DNA of 64,000 nt from contig JAUPFV010000001.1 in the NCBI GenBank assembly GCA_036936605.1, positions 78,759,910 through 78,823,909 of the forward strand. Direction: 5' to 3'. Every line of letters starts with the position of its first letter. The stretch's first letter is position 1. The position numbers and the translations under genes are program-made. The notes below the pieces were generated by a model that did no database searches, was not told where the DNA came from, and worked only from the letters and a program-made list of their open reading frames with translations. Positions 8,463-22,500 of the stretch are shown here, piece by piece. This DNA comes from Limnanthes douglasii subsp. nivea (Eukaryota; Streptophyta; Magnoliopsida; Brassicales; Limnanthaceae).

Positions 8463-9220
8463 AATTATAAGTGAATAATGCAATATAAATTATGTTGATA
8501 TTTATAGAGTTTATATTTCATAGAATATACTAATATCCAAAAGTTATCAGATTCAAAACCAAATGAGGCTAATATTATTTTTAAAAATATTTTTCTAATT
8601 TATTATTATAAAAAAAAATTATAATGTAAAAAAGTTGATAAAATCAGTAAATGACATAGCCGCCGGAGTTGAAGAAAGGGCCAATAAATATGAAGGGTAT
8701 AGCCGTAGACTCTGTCCTACTACCGAGGTGAGATCCATTAATGTTAATTGGGCCTATACACACAAACCGATAGACGATGCTTAATACAGTACTAGTTAAT
8801 AGTACTGCGAACAGCTTCTAGAAAGAAAATACTTTTCTTTTTCTTTGGGATTTACTCCTATACAGCTAATTCATTAAATTAAAATAAACTGTTGTCGATG
8901 CTTAATAAAGTTTTAAACATTTTTCCTTGAGAATTTACATTTTAAAACCTCTACTCAAGTCCCGTTTCGAGGTCACAGAAGCCCAGGAGAGTTCAAAGTT
9001 AGCTAGTTGAATGGACTATTAGTCTATTACAGTAAGACCGAACAAAGACCATCAAGACTGAAAATATATGCCTTATATTTAAATTTATGAACACTTGGAA
9101 ACAAAATGAAGGTATAAATAGGAGCTTTATACCTAGCTACTATAAAATTATAAACACTCCGACTAAAAGAAGATAATCAAACTCAAACCAAACGAGACGC
9201 TAAAGAAAAAACTATAAATA
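8463..9220. other. Spacer downstream of the endoglucanase gene
   Basis: AT-rich, no supportable ORF or RNA gene. It would contain the 3' UTR of the endoglucanase just below 9221, but no strong AATAAA signal is seen there. A lone ACTGCGAAC at about 8805 resembles the TGCGAA motif and may be chance. Confidence 0.5.
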
Positions 9221-12200
9221 TCATTTCTTGTACGACGAAACCAAATCAATATCTTCAATTGCGCCACCAACCTTTTGATCTTCTAACTGTAACATTCTTG
9301 CAAAAACACCAACCAATGGGGCAGTATTATAAGTACAAGCCTCCGTCTGCACATAATTATCTCTCCTGTCCATAAACTTATCTTCAGAATCCGGTCCACC
9401 AACCAAAGCCCCAACAAGCACGTTAGGGTTAGGCTCAGGCCGTCCGTACCAATTATCGTACCCTTGTGTGCATCCAATGAACCCTTTGTTATCTCTATAA
9501 GACATAACCGAAGCTCCTCTATGGTGTACTCTTGTTGGGTACTTAGTACCATAACCAACTAAATAACTCGTTCCTGCCGGGTTAAGACCTAAAATATAAT
9601 CTATCTGAGTTTTGGCGAAACCTAGGATTTCGTCATGAGTGACTTTTTGTCCGTTGCAGTTTAGTTTTTGGTTTGAGTTACGAAGGAGGTCTGAGTAGAT
9701 TGTGAGTACGAATGCTGCGGTTGATACGTATTGCATGTTGTTCCATTCACGGATGTATAATAGACCGCCTGGGGTACGTTCTATGTTGGTGCGGTTGTTT
9801 TTGTTAAGACAAGCGCATATGTAGAACTCAGTTTTTGACTTGTATTGCTCAAGTATGTCTTTATGTGCTTTGTGTTTATCTTCCATTCCCAACTGTATAC
9901 CATATCAAACTAGACAATATTAATCCCTGAAGTAACTAAAATAACTGTCAGAAATTGAGAAGAGTAGAAAAACAATGTCTTTGGACTCATTTGACTAAAA
10001 AAGGTGGGACCTGGACTGTAATGAACGATGGGTCCAAAAGAACAAATTAAGCTGTGCAACATGAGTATATTAATCAGACGGTACTGATGTCACAATATCA
10101 TACTATCTCACTACATGTAATAAAGACAATGTCTAATCTTGAATATATAATTCAACCAATACTATCACGCCAAGTGAACCTTCTTTGATACAGAAGAATT
10201 CAGAAGTACTGCTATCCGAAGCGACAGCCACATGGAAATAAGACGAAACTTATTTTCTCAAATAATATTTTGATATTTTTTTAACAAAAACATTTTTTCC
10301 TGAATTACCGCCTACATAATATACCTTTGAAAAAAATTCTTATAATTCATAACTAAAGCATGAACACAAACGTGATATGAAGATATTATACCATGTTTGG
10401 ATGATAGGAAAAGTAAAATCCCATAAAGATCTAAAGTTCAAATGCTAGCCATTGCCTTTTGCCATTAAGAAAAAGTAAAAAAGCAAATGCACTTAAAGGA
10501 GAACCTCCTACTAGGCGCCTAGTTAAAATTTAAGTGTAGTATTAATTTTAGAATATTAAATATATCCCTCAACTTTGTTTTAAATTTAAAAATTACAAAA
10601 TATATTACTCACCTGACCCACAAGACATTTCCTTTCAAGTTTTCATCAAGAAATAATTTGCTAATTTTCTAACTAGAAATGATTTTACCCCTGTAGTTGA
10701 GTGAGATTGAAACACATGTCTTCTTTAACTTTATTGACCCACATAAAGAAGTCTTTGTTTGTCTCAACTCTCAACGACTTAATTAAGACTTTAAACGGAA
10801 TTTCAGTTGTACTAGTCTCGAGCTAGAAAGCCTAAACATATGTTTAATTAACTTAAATTAATACATGCAGGGCCATCATTCATGGCATAATAGTCCAAAC
10901 TGGGTTTTTGTTTTCAGCTCAGAAAGTTTCAAAAGGACCAAAACAAAGAGCAAACATGCCAAGTGCGTTTATTTACTGTGTGGCCTATATACAAAAAGGT
11001 TTTTTTTACTATACATACAGAAGATTTTTTACTATACACATAGTTATATTTTTCCGTGTGGCAAAAACATTTACACATTTTTTGCATATTTTATCATGTC
11101 GGCAAAAACAGAAATTTATGTCACACAAAACAGAACATGGACATCGACCGTTAATGGTTTTTAGAATCGAAATCGTAACCAAACGGATAAAAATTTGATC
11201 AAGAATGCGACAGAATTTCTATTCACAGTTTTATTTAAAACAATAAGAAAATGAATAGATAAAACCGGTTTGAAAACGAATCTATAAACACATTATAATG
11301 AATGGTTTTAATTTACTTATTTTTATATAATATATTGCTAAAATTATCAGGTAAAAAATTCATTTAAAAAATTACATATTTAGCGGTTGAAATTATTTTT
11401 TTTATATCATTTATATATATAAAGTAAAATATTTGGAAATCATTTTTTTTATTAATATTGAACGACCAAAACGGATAAAAACAAAACAGACCAAACTAGA
11501 CGGGATCGAAAGCTTAGCGATCTCATCAGATTCTAAAAATTAGAACCAAAATTTTATCGGTCGGATCGAAAACTATACACAGCGTCTGATCAAAATCTAG
11601 ACAGATAACAGGCCTGCATAGCCCTGTACATAATAGATCATTTCCCAAAAATTATAATAGATTTCGAAAAACACATTCTACAACTACTAATAGTAAAAAT
11701 CGTATATAGTAATTTTATGTCGATGGTAAAAAAATATTTTATATATATATATATATATATGATGGGCTGAATAATTAGCAAGAAAATTTGTAGGAAATGA
11801 GAGAGAGAGAGAGTACCTTTGTAGCTAAAAGTTGAATGCCAACATACTTAACATCCCAACTAAATTCAGTAATAGCCCAAGTCACACCACCAAAAGAATG
11901 AGCCTCCTTAACCACGTAGTTGAAATACTCTCGATTGTCGGTGGCTTTGTACAACCACATTGCTCCCCACAACAATTCATCCATGTACCCACTCACCGAC
12001 GCATAGTACCTCTTCACTACCCCAATACTACTGTCATATTTCCCTCTATATTTGTCCCCAAACTCAAACAACTACACCAATAAAACATTAACCCATTTTA
12101 GAGCAGTTGGATCTAATCACTATCATCATCATAAAAACTATTAACCTTAAAAGGTTTAGTTTACCTGCTGAGCATGATGCAATAGTAGGTGGGAGTAATG

Positions 12201-12986
12201 TGAATTCGTTTGTCTGAACACAATCGATGCAGCTGCCATAGCCGCTGCTGTTTCTCCGGCCAGATCCGACCCGGGATTATTTTCATCGATTTTGTAAGCT
12301 CGTCTTGACGTCGTCATATCTTCAGGTCGCTGCCAACAATAGTGATCGGTGTCTCCATCACCAACCTAATCAATACAAACACAAATTAATCACATCACTT
12401 CACTAACTTCGATACGTTAGTAGGAGTACTTCAATACTAAGATGAGTTGCTATAATTATTAACGACCTCAGCCCATAACACATTGGGGCTAGTGTGCGCT
12501 TTGATGAAATAATCCGTTCCCCATTTGATCGACTCAAGCGCGTGCTCTAACTCGCCGGCCAGTTCAAGTTGTTTACGGTTTTCGATGACGCTCCATGAGA
12601 GCATTGTGATTGTGAACGCCATTGGTAAACCGAACTTGACATGGTCACCAGCATCGTAGTATCCTCCGACTAAATCAACCTTCATTTGAAAATCAACACT
12701 CACAGCTAAAATCAATCGAGTTCGATTTCATCTAAACGGTTAGAAATTCGAAAAATCGAGAGAAATTACTTACTCCTTGTTCGATTCCGTCGGTAAGACC
12801 AGAGTGATCGCGCCACGTGACACGTTGGTTATACGGTAACCGGCCGGATCGTTGCGATTCGAAGTAGAGAAGGCTTTTTGTGAGAGCATCGGCGTAATCG
12901 AAAGCGCGAATGCAGGTGAAGAGAGTGAAAATGGAGAAGAGAAAACAGAGTTGTAGAGACTTGTTTTGACTCTTCTTCTCCTCCAT
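9221..12986 (-). CDS. Secreted GH9 class-B endo-beta-1,4-glucanase (cellulase)
   Basis: Five exons (minus): 12986-12774, 12679-12467, 12365-12165, 12071-11817, 9892-9221. All junctions are GT/AG and phase 0, giving 71+71+67+85+223 = 517 codons plus stop. It hydrolyses internal beta-1,4-glucosidic bonds in the cell wall. Residues 1-28 form a signal peptide, with mature FDYADAL following. The nucleophile/base loop YYDAGDH gives Asp80 and Asp83. The first GH9 signature ([17 protein letters not shown]) is near residues 403-419, and the second ([18 protein letters not shown]) carries the catalytic acid Glu478. No membrane anchor or C-terminal carbohydrate-binding module follows, so it is class B. 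Wording near [12 protein letters not shown] recalls Arabidopsis endoglucanase 11, from memory only. The exon 2 donor (GTCGTT) is weak. Intron 4 is about 1.9 kb. No frame damage: likely functional. Confidence 0.93.
9893..11816 (-). other. Large intron 4 of the endoglucanase gene
   Basis: A 1.9-kb intron (donor GTACTC at 11816, acceptor TATACAG at 9893), far longer than the other three introns (about 90-100 bp). It holds only AT-rich sequence, a short (TA)n run at about 11742-11760, and 11130-11600, where phrases such as ACCAAACGGATAAAAA and GGTCGGATCGAAAAC recur in both halves. The last looks like a decayed small inverted-repeat element, but I could not fix its ends. Confidence 0.5.
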
Positions 12987-13590
12987 TGATGCTTGATCCT
13001 ACTTAGAAGTAACAGTAATGAAAAAGCAGAGAGAGAAAACAGAGGTCTCTCGTTTATGTTTTTGTTTTTGTCTCTCTCTCTCTTGTTTCTCTCTCTTGAG
13101 CATGTGAAAACGGTGGTTCTCTCTCAGACTTTAAAGCTTTCTTCGAAATGGAAAGCGTGGTTTAAGCAACTGTTTTCACTAGAAATGGAAAAAAAAATGG
13201 AAACGGAGAGAGAGGCCTCCACCACATTTGGATTTCCATCTGTTTCTTTGCTTTTGGTTTTATTTATTACGGGGCATGTCTTTTGGTTTTAAATTCTTGC
13301 AACGGGAATGGTTTTAGAGTTGCTTCGTCTAGCTACCATTTAAGACCTTTTACCGTATTTTGTTATTGAAATATCATCTTTCATAGTAATTTTTTATCTA
13401 TAAATGTTCATATTGTTTCTAAAATTTATTTTGTATATATATTAAAATTTAAAATTTTGAGAATATGCTTGGTCTAAATCATTTATTTGTTTTTATATAT
13501 GATTGGTTTTTTTATAAAAATAAATTGATTGAAAAATATTTTCTCCATTCTATCTAATGTTTGAAAATCGGAATTTAATATGAAAAAGGT
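12987..13590 (-). promoter_or_regulatory. 5' flank of the endoglucanase gene with GA/CT-rich stretch
   Basis: On the minus strand the 120 bp before the ATG at 12986 are full of GAGAGA runs (13025-13100), a common feature of plant 5' UTRs and core promoters. A TATA-like AATAAATAAAA lies at about 13258-13268. The exact start site cannot be set. Short plus-strand ORFs here are shadows. Confidence 0.35.
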
Positions 13591-13606
13591 TTGAGAGATG
13601 TTATTC

Positions 13607-13811
13607 TTTTCTTTCCTGATAGAATTTAGAACCTCTACTCAACAAGTACGCGCAGGGTAAATCTTCGGTTTGATGCAATACTTGCAAACCAACGCCAGAA
13701 GATAAACCACATAAGGGTGACACACTCCGCTAAGAAAGTGTGGGTAGAATTATTCGAACTTACGACCTTTGATCACAAGCATATCTTACTCTCCCAACTC
13801 AGCTACCCCAT
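13607..13811 (-). mobile_element. tRNA-derived SINE (copy A)
   Basis: Minus-strand body starts GGGGTAGCTGAGTTGG (A box TAGCTGAGTTGG, matching TRGCNNAGYNGG), with a degenerate B box AAGTTCGAATAAT about 45 bp on. It continues through TGTGGTTTATCTTCTGGCGT and TTGGTTTGCA. The same order of blocks occurs at 51391-51597. It is flanked by an imperfect duplication: TTGAGAGATGTTATTCTT (13591-13608) and TTGAGACAGATGTTATCTT (13812-13830). No ORF. A functional tRNA is excluded because no acceptor stem or cloverleaf closes. Confidence 0.75.
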
Positions 13812-13830
13812 TTGAGACAGATGTTATCTT

Positions 13831-14865
13831 AGTTTTGGTTGCCCGTAGTTTCTGAATTTTTAAACTTGCCAATGGTTTCAGAATTTTCAAAAAAGTTTGG
13901 TTATAACATTTTTTGTTTTATAAAATAAATCATATTTCATATCGGTTTTTAATTTTTTAACAAGTATTTTTAAGAAGATGTAGTCGATTATCTTTATTCT
14001 AAATTTTCAAACTTTGATGTCTTTTTAATGAATAAATAAGATTCGGTGTATTTTATTGAAATCAAATATAATAAATTATTTTTTACTTAAGTTTTAGTTT
14101 CATATTCAGTTTTTCTAAATGGACAACGTTATTTTAAAAGTTAATACTAAAAAGATTAATCTTTGATTTTAATAGTTCAAAATGTGTTTTGAATTACATT
14201 TATTTGTCAGTGTTAATAAAAAAAATTGAAGTTATAAATTTAGATATGGGTGGTTGTTTATAACGATTAGATATTTTGAGATTTAATATTTGTTGTTGTT
14301 TTATTTTTATTTTATTTTATTATTGGTACTGGTTTCGGTTAAGAATGTCAAAAGTCGTTATCGAAAAGTTTCAAAACCTCATATTTGCGAGTGATTAAAA
14401 CACAAGAACTCGAACGAATAGAACCAGTAGATCCTACGAAAATTTAAGTTAAATTATAATGATACATAATGGTAGGGAACATTCATCACCCTCAATGTAA
14501 GCACCAAAGCCTCGTTATTCCTCTTCACGTAAAGAGGTTCAACTAACCATCAAAGTTAACCTAGATAACGGTCACACTCGATGATATCATCATCATAACA
14601 CTGGACGATGATAGTCACGTTGGACGATATGACCATCATTATAGGTATACGTTGAAGTAATGGTTTGTCAAACAACACAAAGACAAAGATACAATGGTTG
14701 TCCTTGTGTCGAGGTTGTTTGGTATTCCTCTTACAGTAACCAAAGTTAATGTTACTTTTTATAAAGGAATGAGATCACATCACGATGGCATGGTTAAAGG
14801 AATTTCTTTTCCTTTGTTATCGTATTTGGTTAAGTCCATATCACGTACGTTGTTGCACACTAGAC

Positions 14866-14939
<74 letters not shown>

Positions 14940-17900
14940 GTTGTTTTCACCGAAAAAATAAGATGTCAATTAAGGCTGATTGGTTGTATTTCTTAAAAAT
15001 ATATATATACAATGAATGAGTACACATGTGGGATACATATTTTTACAAACTTTTATAGTGTATTACGTTTGATTTTCATACTTGGTATGAAGAAGATAAC
15101 CGACTTTAATGTTTTGGTTGAGTGTTGGATATACAATCATTTCCAAATACTTAAGAACCAGAGCACTGATATGGTTATGCCATATTTATATCACATATAC
15201 GTATATGGATTTGTGAACCAACAAAAATATTTCATTAATCTTCATCAGATAAAGTGGCTTGTTATTTACTGTTTAATTGTTAATACACTACGCATAGTTT
15301 TTATGTATTTATATTGGGATACTATATTTTTTATAACACTTTTTGTTATTTTTTTAGTTATTTTCCAACTAGACGAGTATATACATAGGATAAAACTCTT
15401 CGAGGATATAACATGGTTGACTATGTTATTGGTTGTGAAGACAATATATAACCGTAAATACTCAACCATATATAGTTTGAAAATTTGACCATATATAATG
15501 TGTACCATATCGTCCAAGGAAGAAAGTTACTAGTAAAAATATAAGAGACAACATGTTTGAGAGTTGGAAGGATTTCATTTGGATGGATTATGAGTCTAAC
15601 ATGCCATATGTAGACAAAAAATGTTTGATAATGGTCGAAACTTTTGGTTTTCATACTACAGACTAAAACTATGATGATGTTAGTGGAAAAAATCTTTGGT
15701 ATGTTGTAACCTTAATTTTGACCAAAGAAGAACAATGGTTAAACAGTGCACGAGATGCGCAAAAATAATATGTGTGCGGGGTATAGGAGGGTAGTCGCCA
15801 AGTACAGTACAATACGCAATTTCTAGTATAACACTCCATGAAAGTTGTGATGTAATATGAGACACGATTCATATATGTGATTCTTGCATATATAATGAGT
15901 AATTTGAGTTTTGTATTTGATATTTAATTTACGTTGTGTATTTATATAGATTTGATGTGTTTCATGATGCATTACATATAATTTAATAAATTAGGTTATT
16001 TAAATTCATATTTCATTTTTATCTAATAAACCAACAAACTAACATCGATGCCAAAAATACGATAGATATTAGGTGAGCTATTTAAAAAATAATAAAAATA
16101 ATTATAATCAATGTTATACAACATCACGTAAGGTTAACCATAAAACAAAAAAAATTCAAAAAAACACCTAAAGTAAGCCATCAAACTTTTTCTTAAATAA
16201 CAATAGATTTTAAAGTTTGGGTTGAAATAAAAGGAGAAAATGTTATATTTCATCGCCGAAAAAAGGGAAAAACATCTAATTTCGACTATGTAAGTTTAAA
16301 TTAAGTATTTTATTAGTTTTTTTATTTCTCAACTAAAAACGACCTGTAGTGTGCAACCAGTTGCAATTTATTTTTAAAATGTAAACTAATTTCAACCCCA
16401 TGGATCAAAATAAGAATCAAAATACTTTGTTATTATTCATGAATAAGAAAATCAAAAGACACATAATTTTGACCTAAGGTTGATATATATATATATATAT
16501 CACAATTGATTATGACTTATACGATCGAAATCAGTTGCATTTTGGTTTTAAGAATCTAAAGAAATTCTAAATTATAAGTCAAAATTAAAAGCATGTTTTA
16601 AAATAAATAAATAAATAATACGTATTACTATGTTATTGACTAAGTTTAATCCATCGTACCTCCAACCCATGACTAGTTTAACCTAATTCTACATTGTTTT
16701 GTCTACACATACTGATGAAGTGAACCACATCAACAACTCTGAACCTTGAACAAATAAATTCTTTTAGATCTATAGAGTGAAATACGGTTGAAGCTTCATT
16801 CTTATTGAAACTCGGCAGTATAGTGAAGAAAACGAGCACAAATGAAATTTTTTTTATCATATTTATATAGTACATACAAAATATACTATATGTACGGCAT
16901 GAATCATGTCACTTCAATGCCACATGCACGTGGATGGGAAAAGTCTTTATCGTGTAAGATTATTTGTGATCAATTATAATTTATTAGGTTGTCAACCTCC
17001 CATATAGAGTCACACAATAGGCATTTGAAATATCATCTTCAGGTAGTTCTGATAAAATTCTCGTGTGAATCAAAACCTCGTTGACAAGAGAGATAAACAA
17101 ATGTACGATGTTGAGTACAACCTCTTTAAAGATTCCTATGATGAGCAGTTATAATATATTAAGTTCGACCTTGTGAAAGAGAAACTTGAAGATTTTAATG
17201 AAGTTATATATCAACGTAAACAAGATGAGCACAACGTAAACTAACCCTTATCTATTTGATGTTAATTTATATTATTTTATGTCTTTATTATCATACTTTA
17301 TATATTATATGGTTATTATTTTTACGTTTTAATATCATATTTTTAATTCGATGTTAACAAAAAATTAAGGTTGAATCTTTTATAATTTATTATTACCGTT
17401 AATAAAAAATCAATAATGCAGACATATAGTTTGAATAATAAATTTTAGAATTAAAACAAAATTAAGTTAAAAATATTTAGGTTACAAACAACAATATAGA
17501 GATAGGTTAGTCTTTGGTAATGTATGTTACTTTATACTCGTGTTGTTCTTAAAGTTGGATTTGGATGAATTTTGCAATACGATCAAATAAAAAGTAGTCA
17601 TCCAACCTCGACTCTATGAGTAAACTATACACGACCATATATGATGAATTGTTGGTAGTAAAGTGATACTCATTCATGTGCGCACTAATACTTGTTTTCA
17701 ATAAGAAGGGATATGACACCTCTGAGAGGTAAAACAATTACATACCAAGTTTGATAAAGTGTAATATGATGAATTTAAAAAAGGATGCAATAAAAAAAAT
17801 AAGGCTATGTTCTCTAACTATATTCATTGGATATTAGAGGGAATCAATCTAGTTTAGCTAGATAAACATCTATATTTTTGTGTATACTGTAAACTCGGTC

Positions 17901-19293
17901 ATACAAAGCAAGGTCTGTCAGATTTTATTCATTAGTTATTGCCTCAAATACAACCAATAATCTTAAACTCTGAAATAAAAGTTAGTTATAGCCATAAAAT
18001 CATAGTGACCATCATGTCATCCATCTGTTACGTGTTGGTAAGGAGGATATAATCATAATATAACACTCTTTATTTAAAACAATTCAAAAAAGTTGTTATT
18101 TTTTCGTTTCGGTATCTTCACATGTTTTTTTACAGATGAATGTGTTATTTTGGTTTGGCTAGCTAATTTTCGCGCGGTATTTGTAACTGTTTTTTAAGTT
18201 ATCTTGCTAAGAAACTATTGTGCACTACCGGGTTTTCAAATGACATGCTCAAAGTAGGGTTTCTCTTGTTTAGTCGATCTAGCTTTAACAGTTTTTACAT
18301 CTTCTTGTTTCGACCGATTGTTTGGATGGAACAACTTGAGTTCTTTTAAGATCAAGTACTTCAAGAACTTTTATTATGATATAGAGCCTGAACTCATCAT
18401 CACGGTCACAGACCAAACAACCTTTTTAAAATTTATTTCTCTATGAATTCATTTTGTTGAATTGGAATTTCATAAAAAAAATTAAAGTTTTAACCTCTTA
18501 TCGATTATATTAAGTCATAATACGTCACTCTAACAACATATCTGCAACCTATTTTGTTGATACTTATTTTTTAGTTAATTTACAACGTCTTAACTCAATA
18601 AAAGATATTTTTCAATGAAGCCATGCTTCACCTCTTGTAATATTAAGTGTCATATAAAACCAAAATAGATTAACAACAACCAACGTTTGACATTATTTAT
18701 CCTTAAGGTGAGGGATAATTCCATATGCACACATCTTGTTTCTGAAAATACTTAGTACTGTTAAAAGTGCTCAGTTTATATTCGGCAAGTTCGTATCTAC
18801 TATTTTCCAACTTTTTGTTAGTAATTTTTTCATTTGAATACATGATCATTTTCTTAATGCTATTTTTTCTATATGTGTAAAGTTAAACACGCAATAAGTG
18901 CAGCCTCATAGCTATTATTTTCTTTCGAACGCATTGACCATTTTTATGTTACTTCTGGCGGTGGTATTTCATATACGTTTTGGTAACTATAATACATTAT
19001 GCATACCACGATATCAAAAAAACAAATTACGTAAGTCATTTCTCGTTATCGATACTTTTGAAAAACGTGTATCTTCGTCGGTACGCCAATACATATTACA
19101 TATCTAAGGTTTATTAACAATAATAAAGATTATATATATAGTGGTAGTATGTGGATAAAAAGTATGGTACATAAATAGGTTTTTGCTATGTGTCAGATAG
19201 TATAATCGAATGGTTGAAATCATGTTTTGACACATGTCAAATAAAGATTGAATAACATAAATCATGTTTGTAATCTAAATATTATTTTTAGTT
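13831..19293. other. Unassigned AT-rich interval with possible faint element remnants
   Basis: No convincing gene. It includes a (TA)n tract at 14871-14933. A plus-strand open stretch (15012-15488, 158 codons) contains a WIYNHF phrase recalling plant mobile domains but has no other support. A plus-strand phrase near 17880 reads CVYCKLGHTKQG, reminiscent of a zinc knuckle, without the last Cys. These may be relics of retroelements or MULEs, but I cannot assign them. Confidence 0.3.
14871..14933. repeat. (TA)n microsatellite
   Basis: Uninterrupted TA dinucleotide run of about 63 bp. The Tyr/Ile-repeat ORF across it is an artefact. Confidence 0.95.
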
Positions 19294-19298
19294 AAAAC

Positions 19299-19567
19299 TG
19301 TTAAAAACCAATAGAGAAGTAGCCTTTTGTATTGAACTGTTTTTTATTGAATCAAATCATTACAAGTTGCGCTTGTTTTACTAGGAATGGTAATAAGGCT
19401 CTCAATATATAGAGAACTTAGAGGTCTATACAAGGAAACTTAATACACTGATTTATAGGGAGAAGATTAAGGACCGTATGTGAAATCCCAAATTATAGTG
19501 GTCAATAGTTGACCCCAATTATTAATCCATGAATCCAGCTTTCCAAATTTAGTCGAATATTCTAACA
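19299..19567 (-). repeat. 3' LTR of the Copia element
   Basis: 269 bp; about 95 percent identical by eye to the 5' LTR, but it lacks roughly 45 bp near its minus-strand 3' end (the segment at about 24006-24050 in the other copy). Confidence 0.9.
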
Positions 19568-22500
19568 CTCCCCCTCAAGTTGTGTAGTGGGATCACCAAT
19601 ACCCAACTTGGATAAAACCGATTCGAATGTTCTTGCAGTAAGCACTTTTGTCAGGATGTCTGCCAGTTGGTCTTCGGATCTAACAAACGGAAGTTCGACT
19701 GTCTCATCTTCAATATTTTCTTTTATGAAGTGCCTATCTATTTCAACGTGCTTTCTTCTATCGTGCTGTACCGGGTTCTCTGAAATTTTAATCGTAAATT
19801 TATTATCGCACGTTAACTGAGTTGGACGCTTCAAAGGGAACAGATTTTTTTTCATTATCTTCTTTAACCAAAGTATCTTGATAATCCCCTTAACGATTCC
19901 TCTAAATTCCGATTCAGCACTTGACAGTGAAACTAATTTCTGTTTCTTACTCGTCCAAGTCACCAAGTTACCTCCAAGAAGAGTAAAGTAGCCAGCAGTT
20001 GATGGCTTGTCGTTAGGATTCCCTCCCCAATCAGCATCTGTGAATACTTCAACATCAAGGTGTCTATTTTTCTTATAAATTATGCATCATCCTGGTGTGC
20101 CTTTGAGATATCGAATAATCCTCATTACTGCATCCATATGGTGTTCCTGAGGATGATACATGAACTGGCTAACTACTCCCATCGCGTATGCAATATCGGG
20201 TCGAGTGTGAGCCAGGTAAATCAATTTTCCCACCAACCTTTGTTACCTTTCTTTACTCGCTGGTCTGGCCCCTTCAATTATCTTTAGTTTGTGATTCAAA
20301 ACCATAGGAGTGTCATTTGGTTTGCAATCCACCATGCCAACTTCAGCTAATAAATCCAATATGTATTTCCATTAGGAGATATAAATCCTCCTCTTGACCT
20401 AAGAACCTCGATTCCTAGGAAATACTTCAATCCCCGAGGTCTTTCATTTCGAACTCCTTGAAGAGGTTTTTCCTAAGAGAGCTAATTTCTTCTTCGTCAT
20501 TCCCCGTTATAATCATATCGTCGACATATATTATAAGACAAGTGACTAATTCTCCTTATGTTTTGTAAAACAAGGTATGATCCCCATTACTCTGTTTGTA
20601 GCTATACTACTTCATTGCCATTGTAAATCTCCCAAACCAAGCACGAGGAGACTGTTTGAGCCCATATAATGCCTTTTTCAGTTTACATACCTTATTTTCT
20701 TAAAAACCATCAGAGAACCCTGGTGGTGGTTCCATATATACCTCTTCTTCCAAGTCTCTATGTAAGAAATCATTATTTACATCAAATTGATGAAGAGGCC
20801 AATCTTTATTCGGGGCTATTGAAAGTAAAACTCTTATAGTGTCAATCTTTGCAACCGGAGAGAACGTTTCAGAGTAGTCTATACAATATGTTTGTGTATA
20901 TCATTTGGCAACCAATCTTTCCTTGTGTCGCTCAATGGTACCATCGGATTTATATTTTATATTAAACACCCATCTACACCAGACTGCTTTCTTCGCTTCT
21001 GGTAACACACAATTCTCCCATGTACCATTCCTTTTTAGAGCTTCCATTTTGGTATTCATTGCCTCATGCCATTCAGTCATCTTATTAGCTTCTTGAGCTG
21101 TTTTAGGGATTTGTTCAGAGAGAATAGTAGTTGAAAACTCCTTTGCAATCTTCGTCATTCCTTTCCTGTCCATTTTTACCGGATATGTAGAAGCACGAGG
21201 AACGTGTTCCGGTGAATACCGGCTAGGAGGAACCCCTCTATTTTTTCTTGGGGGAAGAACCAGAGTTTGAGTTTCAAAAAATGAACTTCTTGAAATATCA
21301 TGATCAGTAGCATTTTGTGAGTTATGACATTTTAAATTGTTTACCTCTTGATGGACACTTTCTTCGGCTGATTCGCTGGTAGTATCCATGGCATTTGTTT
21401 CTTGTTGGACATTATCTTCGGGAGAATCATTGGTGGTAAGAACTGCCTCGTCAGTCTCCTTTATGTTGGAAAAGGCGTGTTCGGTGGCGTCATCTACCGA
21501 CTCTGTCTGCACATCCTCAAAGTAACTTTCATATAGCAACCAGTCGAGTGATTCACTTACTTTCTCCCCCTGAGCACGAGATTGGTGGTAAAAAAAATCG
21601 GATTCTAAGAAGTCACGGTTCATGGTGACATGCATTCGACGAGTAACCGGATTGTAACACCGATAACCCATTTGATGGACACCGTACCCAACGAATACAC
21701 ACTTTTCAGCACACGGATTAAGTTTGTCTCGACTAGTTTTAGGGATATGAACAAACACCGAACAACTAAAGACACGGGGTAGTAAGATCATAACAGATGG
21801 AATTGTAACTTGGGTGGCAAGCACTTGTAATGGAGTTTTATTTCCTAGACATCAGGTTGGTAGACGATTTGCAAGATACGTGGCTGTAGCAAGAGCTTCT
21901 GGCCAAAGAGAATGAGGAACTCTAGATTCAATCATAATAGCACGAGTTTTTTCAAGTAAAGTACGATTTTTTTGTTTTGAAGTACCGATATGTTGAGGTG
22001 TGTTCGGATAAGTGGTTTAATGGATAAGACCATTTGTTTTGAAAAAATTATGCATTGTTTGGTTGACAAACTCTGTTCCATTATCAGAACAGATAATCTG
22101 TATTTTTTTCTCAAATTGAGTCAAAATTATTTTGTAAAAACAAACAAATATTTCTGGTACTTCTGATTTATGTTTCATGAAGTATATCCAAGTCATTCTT
22201 GAGAAATCATCCACAAATAAAACAAAGTATTTGATTTTATTATTAGTGGAATTCGGTGCTGGACCCCAAACATCAGAATGGATTAGCGAAAAAACATAAT
22301 CAACTCTAGTATTACCTTGATTAAATGAGACCCTACGATTTTTTGCAAGAATGCAGGTTTCACATTTCTCATGAATGGAATTATTCAAAAAAAGACTAGG
22401 AAACAAACTTTTAAGATAGTTAAAAGAAGGATGACCAAGTCGTCGGTGCCATAACCAAAGTTTCTTTTCAATTGTTCCGTGAGCGATCATGGCATGTCCC

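Noticed and set aside
8800..8812. Single TGCGAA motif outside the MULEs
   Set aside because: One isolated copy without TIRs or neighbours can be chance.
11130..11600. Transposon inside the endoglucanase intron
   Set aside because: Related phrases recur but no end, inverted repeat boundary or target duplication could be fixed, so it is only mentioned in the intron entry.
14694..14996. 100-codon ORF with an Ile/Tyr repeat
   Set aside because: The repeat is a (TA)n microsatellite and the rest shows no domain.
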